Below, piece after piece: positions 33,289-39,791 of a stretch of DNA of 39,791 nt; the first letter of the stretch is position 1, and the number at the start of each line of letters is the position of its first letter. The notes beneath the pieces were generated by a model that saw nothing but the letters and a program-made list of their open reading frames with translations, was not told the origin of the DNA and searched no databases. The translations under genes and the position numbers were made by a program. The DNA is from an uncultured Bacilli bacterium (GTDB lineage Bacteria > Bacillota_I > Bacilli_A > RF39 > UBA660). The stretch lies in the NCBI GenBank assembly GCA_947589675.1, contig CANQCI010000016.1:1-39791 (forward strand), written 5' to 3'.

Positions 33289-34386
33289 ATGGCTTTAAAA
33301 GCAGGAATTGTTGGCTTACCAAATGTTGGTAAGTCAACCTTATTTAATGCGATAACTAAACAAAATATTTTAGCTGCGAATTATCCTTTTGCAACGATAG
33401 AACCAAATGTTGGGGTAGTATTAGTCCCTGATAAAAGAATCGAATTTTTAAAAAATTTATATAATCCACCTAGTGTGGTGCCAACAACCTTTGAATTTAC
33501 AGATATTGCCGGTTTAGTAAAAGGAGCTCATGAGGGCGAAGGGCTTGGCAATAAATTTTTAGCTCATATTCGGGAAGTTGATGCGATGATTGAAGTTGTC
33601 CGATGCTTTGATGATAATAACATTACACACGTCGCTGGAGCAACAGACCCCATTCGGGATATCGATATAATCAATGTTGAATTAATTTTAGCGGATTTAG
33701 ATATAATCACTAATCGAATTGGCAAGATATTAAAAAAAGCCGAAACTACAAAAGATAAACAAACCGTAAGGGAATTAAATTTATTACAAAAATGTGAAAA
33801 AGCGTTAGCTCAAAATATTCCTTTAAGACAAATTACTTTCGATAAAGAAGAATTAAGTCTTATTAAAAATTTTAATTTTTTAACATTAAAGCCCCTTATA
33901 TATGTTGCTAATGTTAATGAAGAAGCACTAGGAGAAGATAATGAGTATGTTAAACAGGTAAAAGAATATGCAAAGAGGGAAAATACAAAAGTTATCGTTA
34001 TGTGTGCTAAATTGGAATCAGAATTAGCTAGTTTAGAAGAAGATGAAAAATTAGAACTCCTAAATTCTTTAGGAATTAATGAAAGTGGTTTAGATAAGTT
34101 AATTGTTGCTTCATATGATATACTAGGCTTAGCAACATTCTTTACAGTCGGAAGTGATGAAGTTCGGGCTTGGACTTTTAAAAAAGGGATGAAAGCTCCC
34201 GCATGTGCCGGAATAATTCACAATGACTTTGAAAGAGGGTTTATTCGAGCCGAAGTAACAAGTTATGAGGATTTAGAAAAGTTGGGTGATGATAAAAAAG
34301 TAAAAGAAGCTGGTAAATTACGAATTGAAGGTAAAGATTACATCATGCAAGACGGTGATATTTGCTATTTTCGATTTAATGTATAA
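33289..34386 (+). CDS. ychF: Obg-like GTPase/ATPase YchF
   Basis: The protein has 365 residues, normal length. The P-loop GLPNVGKSTLFNAIT is at residues 8-22; DIAGLVKGAHEGEGLGNKFLAHIREVDA is the switch region; ANVNEE replaces the usual NKxD, as in YchF, which prefers ATP. The C-terminal TGS domain has FFTVGSDEVRAWTFKKGMKAPACAGIIHNDFERGFIRAEV. AGGGGGAA precedes the ATG. Confidence 0.97.
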   Translation: MALKAGIVGLPNVGKSTLFNAITKQNILAANYPFATIEPNVGVVLVPDKRIEFLKNLYNPPSVVPTTFEFTDIAGLVKGAHEGEGLGNKFLAHIREVDAMIEVVRCFDDNNITHVAGATDPIRDIDIINVELILADLDIITNRIGKILKKAETTKDKQTVRELNLLQKCEKALAQNIPLRQITFDKEELSLIKNFNFLTLKPLIYVANVNEEALGEDNEYVKQVKEYAKRENTKVIVMCAKLESELASLEEDEKLELLNSLGINESGLDKLIVASYDILGLATFFTVGSDEVRAWTFKKGMKAPACAGIIHNDFERGFIRAEVTSYEDLEKLGDDKKVKEAGKLRIEGKDYIMQDGDICYFRFNV

Positions 34387-34399
34387 GAGGAGGGATATC

Positions 34400-35041
34400 A
34401 TGAATAAATTGTTTAGCAAAGTATTTATGTGGATGGCAATTGGTTTGTTAGTAACATTTGCCACCGGATTATTTGTTTCTACTAATGAGGTAATGTTAGA
34501 AAATGTCTTTTCAACAACAGGCTATATAATTTTCGCCATTATAGAAATTGTTCTGGTTATTGTTTTAGCCGCCAGGGTTTTGAAAATGAAACCTACAACC
34601 GCGAAAGCCGCTTTTATTTTATACTCCTTTGTTAGTGGTTTAACATTTTCTTCCATCTTTGTTTATTATTCATTAAGTTCAATCATCTATGTCTTCTTAG
34701 TAAGTGCTCTTTTATTTGCTATCTTAGCAATGGTAGGGTATACTACCAAAGCTGATTTATCAAAGTTAGGAACTTATCTATGTGTTGGCTTACTTGCCAT
34801 TATAATTATTTCGTTATTTGGATTTATCTTTAACTTAAGTCAATTAGATATTATATTATCAATTGCATCTGTGGTTATCTTCCTAGGAATAACAGCTTAT
34901 GATATTCAAAAAATTAAACAATTAGAACATAGTGGTCTTCCTGAGGATAATTTAGCAATCTATGGGGCATTGGATTTATACTTAGATTTAATTAACATAT
35001 TCTTAAATCTTTTATCAATTTTTGGTAAGAGTGATAATTAA
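34400..35041 (+). CDS. Bax inhibitor-1/YetJ-like membrane protein
   Basis: The protein has 213 residues with about seven membrane segments. The C-terminus ITAYDIQKIKQLEHSG ... AIYGALDLYLDLINIFLNLLSIFG is the family signature, with the conserved Asp residues that act as a pH sensor in B. subtilis YetJ, a calcium leak channel. The ATG at 34400 has GAGGAGGG upstream, and ychF ends 13 nt before. Its stop overlaps the next start. Confidence 0.9.
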   Translation: MNKLFSKVFMWMAIGLLVTFATGLFVSTNEVMLENVFSTTGYIIFAIIEIVLVIVLAARVLKMKPTTAKAAFILYSFVSGLTFSSIFVYYSLSSIIYVFLVSALLFAILAMVGYTTKADLSKLGTYLCVGLLAIIIISLFGFIFNLSQLDIILSIASVVIFLGITAYDIQKIKQLEHSGLPEDNLAIYGALDLYLDLINIFLNLLSIFGKSDN

Positions 35042-35652
35042 TGGATATAAGTTTAAAAAGAATAGGGGCATATCTTATTGATATTGCCCTTATTACAATC
35101 ATAGTAACCCTCTTAGGTCATATTAAATTTATAAATCCAAGTTATGCTTTATATCAAGAAAACTATGTTAAATATAATGAATTAATTAATAATTATAAAG
35201 ATAATAAAATAAAAAAAGATGATTATGAAAAAGAATTAATAACTTTAAACTATAAATTAGGACAAGAAAATGTAGTCAATGGTGTAATAACAATTGTTAC
35301 GATTATAATTTATTTTGGCGTTATTGAATACTTTTGGGATGGAGAAACGGTTGGTAGAAAATTAACAAAAATAAAACTAGTTAGTAATAAAGATAAGCAA
35401 AAATTACATTTGGGAAATTATTTAATTAGAACTTTTATTTTAAATAATATCTTATTTAGAATATTACTAATAATTGGTGTATATGTTTTTAAAGAAGAAC
35501 CATACTTTAATTTTGCTTCTATCATTAGTTTTATTGAAAGTGTGGTTGAATCTGTTATTTTAATAATGGTTGTGCTTCGTAAAGATAATCGTGGCTTACA
35601 TGATATGGTAGCTCAAACGAAAGTTATTGATGTTGCGAAAAATACTAAATAA
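35041..35652 (+). CDS. RDD-family membrane protein
   Basis: The protein has 203 residues. The RDD pattern is visible: Arg7 and Asp14 in the first segment (RIGAYLIDIALI), then WDGETVGRKLTKIKLVS and the late RGLHDMVAQTKVID. It has about three to four membrane segments, with a long charged loop of ~50 residues after the first. Function is unknown; some RDD proteins are ion antiporters. It is coupled to the BI-1 gene by a one-base overlap. Confidence 0.88.
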   Translation: MDISLKRIGAYLIDIALITIIVTLLGHIKFINPSYALYQENYVKYNELINNYKDNKIKKDDYEKELITLNYKLGQENVVNGVITIVTIIIYFGVIEYFWDGETVGRKLTKIKLVSNKDKQKLHLGNYLIRTFILNNILFRILLIIGVYVFKEEPYFNFASIISFIESVVESVILIMVVLRKDNRGLHDMVAQTKVIDVAKNTK

Positions 35653-35667
35653 ATTTTAGTATTTTTT
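35638..35667 (+). terminator. Terminator overlapping the RDD stop codon
   Basis: AAATACTAAA (35640-35649), loop TAAAT, TTTAGTATTT (35655-35664), then further T to 35667. The loop contains the TAA stop. Confidence 0.8.
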
Positions 35668-35679
35668 TAAATGCTAATT

Positions 35680-35688
35680 TGCTATAAT
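35680..35688 (+). promoter_or_regulatory. Extended -10 box for the next gene
   Basis: TGC followed by TATAAT (35683-35688), 24 nt before the start codon, placed just after the terminator. No good -35. Confidence 0.5.
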
Positions 35689-35712
35689 TATAACAGAGGT
35701 AGGGTGGTAATT

Positions 35713-37047
35713 ATGAGTAAAAAAAAGAAAAATAATGAACCTTTTGAATTTGAGGATTGGCGAGATAAAAGAAAGATAAAAAAGTATATTTTTCTATCGT
35801 TATTTAGTTTAATCATAATTTTATTTGGGGGTTATTTTGGTTATTTTTATTTTTATAGGAATACAACTAGTTATTTAGATAAGAGTACGAAAAAGATTGA
35901 ATTAGCATTTACCAATATTTTTACAAAATTACAAGAATTTGGGGATAATGATTTAACTAATTTAGATACCCAAATTAGTGGTAAATATAAAATAACTTAT
36001 GATAATAAAACTTATGATTTAGATTTGTCCTTGATTGAATCAAATGATAAATTAATTTCCGCTTTAACAGGAAGTCTAAAAAAAGAGGAAAAAGAAATAT
36101 TTAATGGTTTACTTCAAGTTCAAGATAATAACATAATTGTTAAATCTCCTAATATATCTAGTAAAACTTTATATAGTAATTTAAATCATAACTTAATTTT
36201 AAAAAATAGTAATTTAATAAATATTTCTGGTTATACAGGACTGGAAGATATTAAATATATGGTTGGTAAGTTAATTTTATATCATAAGGAAGCTTTAAAA
36301 AAAGGAACTTTGAAAACGAACATTGTGGGTTTAAATTTAAAAGAGTATAAAGTAAGTTTAGATGATAATGAAAAAAAGGAAGCATCGAAACGGTTAAAAG
36401 AATTAATTGAACAAGATGAAAAGTTAAGTCAAATTATAAAAAATTTAAATATAACGAGTTATGATTTATTACAAGTGGGTGAATTATCCATAATTGTCAA
36501 TACTTTGACGGAACAAATCGATAGTTTTTCTTTAACGAGTGAAGGCAAAACTTGGCAAGGAAAATGGGATGGGCAAAAATTAATTCTAACTAATGCTTCT
36601 ACAAAATATGAAGTATGGCTAACCGATAATACAATTAAGATTAATGTTTATGAAAATGATTTCGTTATTAAAGAAATGGAATTAGTTGTCAATAATCAAG
36701 ATTTAAATATAAGTTATAAAACCAAAGAAATTGGAGAAATTAAAGTAACTTTAACGAAAATTAATGCCAAAGAATATAATTTAGTTTGGGATAGTAATAA
36801 TATTCAATTTAATTTAAAAATAGAAGAAGTGGCAGAAAATATTCGCAAGATTACTGGTTCCGGTAGTTATAAAAAAGATAGTAAGAAATGGCAAATAGAA
36901 TGTGATGCTAATATTGCGATAAGAGAAAATTTAATAAGTGAGATTGACTTAGATAATGCGAAGAATATTGAAGATTTAAATGAAGCCGAAAAAAAGGAAA
37001 TAACTGATAATTTAGCTAATATAAAAGAAAGTTTGAAAACAGAATAA
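35713..37047 (+). CDS. Hypothetical N-anchored extracytoplasmic protein
   Basis: The protein has 444 residues from the ATG at 35713, with AGGTAGGGTGG upstream. A Lys-rich cytoplasmic start (~24 residues) and one membrane segment (about 25-48, ending GGYFGYFYFY) lead to a large outer part rich in Lys, Asn, Leu and Ile without cysteine. The outer part has repeated short beta-like stretches (for example GKYKITYDNKTYDLDLS, GKTWQGKWDGQKLILT, IKVTLTKINAKEYNLVWD), suggesting a beta-rich lipoprotein-like or cell-wall-facing domain. It is not recognised. It lies 13 nt before the acyltransferase-like gene, so both may act at the envelope. Confidence 0.65.
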   Translation: MSKKKKNNEPFEFEDWRDKRKIKKYIFLSLFSLIIILFGGYFGYFYFYRNTTSYLDKSTKKIELAFTNIFTKLQEFGDNDLTNLDTQISGKYKITYDNKTYDLDLSLIESNDKLISALTGSLKKEEKEIFNGLLQVQDNNIIVKSPNISSKTLYSNLNHNLILKNSNLINISGYTGLEDIKYMVGKLILYHKEALKKGTLKTNIVGLNLKEYKVSLDDNEKKEASKRLKELIEQDEKLSQIIKNLNITSYDLLQVGELSIIVNTLTEQIDSFSLTSEGKTWQGKWDGQKLILTNASTKYEVWLTDNTIKINVYENDFVIKEMELVVNNQDLNISYKTKEIGEIKVTLTKINAKEYNLVWDSNNIQFNLKIEEVAENIRKITGSGSYKKDSKKWQIECDANIAIRENLISEIDLDNAKNIEDLNEAEKKEITDNLANIKESLKTE

Positions 37048-37060
37048 AAGGAAGAGGAAA

Positions 37061-38152
37061 ATGGAAGAAGAAAATAGAACACAGGTTGGGTTTTGGAGTT
37101 TTATTTTTGTAATTGCAATTGTAATTAGTAATTTAAATAGTAATGTTTGGGAAGGAACTGGGACGAAACTTATTTTCACTGGAGTTAAAGTTTTACCATA
37201 TTTTATGTTTCTTTCTGGTTATTATTTGATGGTCAAAGTTAAGAAAAAGCAAAAAGAATCGGTTGGTAACCAAGCTTGGAGTTATACCAAAAATGTAATT
37301 AGTACTTTATATCCCGCTTTTTTGGGAGGCGTTGTTTTAGCGTTTATTGTACAAAATGTTATTGCTAAAACAAGACTTTCCGCCTTGCTCGGTACTCTAA
37401 TGAACTCTTTAGGGGAGTTTTTAGGCTTTACCCCCCTTTTAAGTTTAGAGTTAGGTAGTAGTGCTACGCACTTTAATATAACTAGTCAATCCTTGGTAAT
37501 TTGGAATAAACCTTTGTGGCTTCTTTCCGGAATTGTTGTAAGTGGGTTAATTCTTTATTATATTGCCGCGAAAAATGAAGATTTTTTTAAAACTGTATTT
37601 GCTCCTTTATTTTTAATTATAAGTTATATTTATTTAAGTTTAAATTTAGATTTTGTTTGGCTTCCTAAAGCTTTAATAATAGTTATGGCAGGGATGAGTG
37701 CTGGGATGCTTCTTTATTATCTAGTGGAACATTTACAACATAAAAAATTTAGTGATAATTTAACGATGTTTTTTAGCATTCTTCACATTGGTTTAGCGAT
37801 GTTTATTCTTTATACTTGTTATGCGGGATTTAATTGGAGTAGTATTAGTTATGCGTTAGTAATTTATTTATTTTGTTTAGTTTTATTAACAAATAAAGAT
37901 TATATAGCAACATTTTATAATAAAAGTAAGATATGTGCTTTCTTAGGAAAAATTACTTTATATATTTATGTATGTCATATTGCTTTTATTGATTTAATTC
38001 CTTATTTGTTTCCTTATATGGATTATACGGCAAGTATTATCTTTACTAATGCATTTACAATTTGCTTTGCCATGTTAATGTATTATGTTGATACTTGGGC
38101 TATTAGTCCTATATTTCGAAAAAAGAAACGTAAAGAACTTTTTAAAAAGTAA
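37061..38152 (+). CDS. Acyltransferase-3-like multi-pass membrane protein
   Basis: The protein has 363 residues with about ten membrane segments. VLPYFMFLSGYYLMVK and the late FLGKITLYIYVCHIAFIDLIPYLF resemble acyltransferase-3 (OafA-type) proteins, which acylate envelope sugars. The catalytic His expected in the first membrane segment (R-x10-H type) is not visible; that segment reads FWSFIFVIAIVISNLNSN. It could be a degenerate member or a different family. GGAAGAGG precedes the ATG, and a terminator follows. Confidence 0.6.
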   Translation: MEEENRTQVGFWSFIFVIAIVISNLNSNVWEGTGTKLIFTGVKVLPYFMFLSGYYLMVKVKKKQKESVGNQAWSYTKNVISTLYPAFLGGVVLAFIVQNVIAKTRLSALLGTLMNSLGEFLGFTPLLSLELGSSATHFNITSQSLVIWNKPLWLLSGIVVSGLILYYIAAKNEDFFKTVFAPLFLIISYIYLSLNLDFVWLPKALIIVMAGMSAGMLLYYLVEHLQHKKFSDNLTMFFSILHIGLAMFILYTCYAGFNWSSISYALVIYLFCLVLLTNKDYIATFYNKSKICAFLGKITLYIYVCHIAFIDLIPYLFPYMDYTASIIFTNAFTICFAMLMYYVDTWAISPIFRKKKRKELFKK

Positions 38153-38155
38153 ATT

Positions 38156-38181
38156 AACTATCAAATTAGATAGTTTTTTTT
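38156..38181 (+). terminator. Terminator after the acyltransferase-like gene
   Basis: AACTATC (38156-38162), loop AAATTA, GATAGTT (38169-38175), then T to 38181. Confidence 0.8.
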
Positions 38182-38220
38182 AAAGGAGTTATGTTATTAT
38201 TTTGGTAGAAGGTGATAATA

Positions 38221-39714
38221 TTGTTTAAAAAGGTAACAGCCCAAGAAGCAATTGATGTAATTCAAGATAACGATACGGTGGGAATAAGTGGCTCTGGTGG
38301 TTATGGCTCCCCCGAAGCTTTATTAGGGGCGTTAGAAACGAAATATAAAGAACAAAGTAAACCACGAAATTTAACTGTAACAACTGGCATTTCGGTTGGT
38401 AACTTAAGTTACGATGATGTGGGGATGAACCATTTAGTAGCCAAAGGCTTAGTAAAAAGAGCGATATGTGCTCACTTTGGTATGGGAAGAAATTTTGGTT
38501 TAGCTGTTGGTCACAATGAATTTGCCGCATATGCCCTTCCTTTAGGAATATATGGACATCTTCTTCGAGCTTTAGCCAAAGGGGAAGCGGGAATTTTTTC
38601 AAAGGTTGGTTTAGACACATTCATTGATCCTGATGTGGAAGGAGGCCAAATGAATGATTTAGCTAAAGTAGAAAAGTTTCCTTTAATTTTTAAGAAAGAT
38701 TATGGCTATGGGGAAGAATTATTTTATCAAACTTTTCCAATTAATGTAGCTTTAATTAAAGCTAGTTTTGTTGATAATGAGGGAAATGTTTCTTTACTTG
38801 ATGAAGCTGTAATTGGGGAACAAAGGGAGCTTGCCGCGGCAGTTCATAACAATGGGGGAATTGTTATTTGTGAGGTGGAAAAAGAAGTAGATAGAATAAA
38901 AGCTCAAGATTTAGTAATTCATAAATCCTTAGTGGATTATGTAGTTATTAATCCACCAAATGAAGCTTTAGGTGATTTTAATTTTCCTTATCCGCATCCT
39001 GAACTAACTGGGCAAGAATTAAAACAGGGAAAGTTAATTGAAAAGTTACCTTTTAATGAACGAAAAATTTGTGCTAGACGAGCCTTTTTAGAATTAAAAA
39101 AAGGTGATGTTGTTAATTTGGGGATTGGTATGCCCGAAGCGGTCGCCAAAGTTGCTGCGGAAGAGAACTTTTTTAAAGAAATTACTTTATCGGTGGAAAT
39201 GGGACCTTTAGGTGGTATCCCTTTATCAGGCTATAGTTTTGGTGCTAGCCTTAATCCTGAGTGTCTTAATTCGACAACGGATACTTTTGATCTTTATGAT
39301 GGAGGCTACTTAGATTTAGCCGTTTTAGGTTTAGCCCAAGTTGATAAAGAGGGAAATGTTAATGTTTCAAAGTTTGGCGAACGAATAACCGGACCGGGTG
39401 GTTTTATAAATATTAGTCAAAATACAAAACGTTTAATTTTTTTAGGAACCTTTGCTACTAAAAGTAAAGAAAAAAAGTTTGTCAAAAAGGTTGAACAAAT
39501 AACTTTTTCGGGCAAAAGAGCTTTGAAAAATAAACAAGAAGTATTATATATTACGGAAAAAGGGGTATTTACTTTAACGGATAAAGGGTTAAAATTAATG
39601 GAAATAGCTCCAAATGTGAATTTAGAAAAAGACATATATCCCTATATGGATTTTAAACCTTTGGTTGCTCCAGTGCTTAAAGAAATGGATGCTTGGATTT
39701 TTAAAAATAATTAG
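38221..39714 (+). CDS. Acetate/propionate-type acyl-CoA transferase
   Basis: The protein has 497 residues from a TTG start at 38221; AAGGTG at 38209-38214 is at ideal distance, while a GTG at 38212 lies inside it. It is a family I CoA-transferase with fused alpha and beta halves, as in propionate CoA-transferase/YdiF. The oxyanion-loop region is VGISGSGGYGSPEALLGAL, the central FIDPDVEGGQMND follows, and the catalytic Glu is expected at residue 326 in SVEMGPLGGIPLSG. It moves CoA between short-chain acids and suggests fermentative acid metabolism. Substrate is not determinable by eye. It stands alone after a terminator. Confidence 0.9.
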   Translation: MFKKVTAQEAIDVIQDNDTVGISGSGGYGSPEALLGALETKYKEQSKPRNLTVTTGISVGNLSYDDVGMNHLVAKGLVKRAICAHFGMGRNFGLAVGHNEFAAYALPLGIYGHLLRALAKGEAGIFSKVGLDTFIDPDVEGGQMNDLAKVEKFPLIFKKDYGYGEELFYQTFPINVALIKASFVDNEGNVSLLDEAVIGEQRELAAAVHNNGGIVICEVEKEVDRIKAQDLVIHKSLVDYVVINPPNEALGDFNFPYPHPELTGQELKQGKLIEKLPFNERKICARRAFLELKKGDVVNLGIGMPEAVAKVAAEENFFKEITLSVEMGPLGGIPLSGYSFGASLNPECLNSTTDTFDLYDGGYLDLAVLGLAQVDKEGNVNVSKFGERITGPGGFINISQNTKRLIFLGTFATKSKEKKFVKKVEQITFSGKRALKNKQEVLYITEKGVFTLTDKGLKLMEIAPNVNLEKDIYPYMDFKPLVAPVLKEMDAWIFKNN

Positions 39715-39724
39715 GGGCAAAATT

Positions 39725-39780
39725 TCAAAGTAAATGCATCCCATAAAAGTCAAAGTAAATACGACTAATAGGGAAAGTAA
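39725..39780. repeat. Short direct repeats at the right edge
   Basis: TCAAAGTAAAT occurs at 39725-39735 and again at 39750-39760, with a shorter third copy, AAAGTAA, at 39774-39780. Spacings are 25 and about 22 bp. The window ends here, so the size and nature of the repeat cannot be judged. Confidence 0.35.
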
Positions 39781-39791
39781 AAAATCAAAAG

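Noticed and set aside
38225-38620. Antisense reading frame of 131 codons opposite the CoA-transferase gene
   Set aside because: It has no ribosome-binding site, its composition is odd (His/Leu/Gln-rich), and it lies fully within a well-conserved enzyme gene. Other minus-strand frames inside ribosomal genes were dismissed for the same reason.
1-39791. Mollicutes code (TGA = Trp), given the low GC
   Set aside because: Trp is encoded by TGG throughout, and TGA ends gpmI and adk at the expected lengths.
39725-39791. CRISPR array at the right edge
   Set aside because: The repeats are only 11 bp, degrade in the third copy and lack constant-length spacers; no cas gene is in the window.

Overview
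This is an AT-rich stretch (roughly 30% GC by eye) of a bacterial chromosome. The genes point to a Bacillota lineage of the class Bacilli that can probably form spores. TGG is used for Trp and TGA serves as a stop (for example gpmI and adk), so this is the standard bacterial code, not the Mollicutes code. Genes are tightly packed and almost all lie on the + strand; clpP is the only convincing minus-strand gene. The mix of sporulation genes, soj/spo0J and the S10-spc-alpha ribosomal cluster resembles the origin-proximal part of the Bacillus subtilis chromosome. The very compact style suggests an uncultured host-associated relative (inference).

Layout. 325-1983: a SAP-domain protein with an XPB-N-terminal-like tail. 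2139-4897: the sporulation and division block yabG-veg-spoVG-(unknown)-yabP-yabQ-divIC. 4894-5478 (minus): clpP. 5634-10967: TGS/uridine-kinase-type nucleoside kinase, then gap-pgk-tpiA and an anchored unknown protein. 11145-11909: spo0A, preceded by five Spo0A-box-like elements spaced exactly 10 bp apart. 11968-14148: gpmI and a zinc-ribbon membrane protein. 14395-28415: the ribosomal protein, secY, adk, map, infA, rpmJ and rpoA cluster behind a single clear promoter and a structured leader. 28518-29712: two unknown genes. 29882-34386: parA-parB-DUF951-AbgT transporter-ychF. 34400-39714: Bax-inhibitor-like protein, RDD protein, an anchored unknown protein, an acyltransferase-3-like membrane protein and a CoA-transferase.

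How it fits together. The ribosomal cluster has the usual Bacilli order, but rpmD (L30) is missing, L24 has lost its normal C-terminal half in favour of a Lys/Glu-rich tail, L3 carries a long acidic tail and IF-1 an N-terminal extension. The glycolytic genes are split by the spo0A locus: gap-pgk-tpiA lie before it and gpmI after it. Several transcription units use an extended -10 box (TGn plus a TATAAT-like hexamer) about 21-26 nt before the start codon, giving very short leaders. Nothing looks like a phage, insertion sequence, CRISPR array, tRNA or rRNA. The most striking non-coding signal is the helically phased array in front of spo0A.
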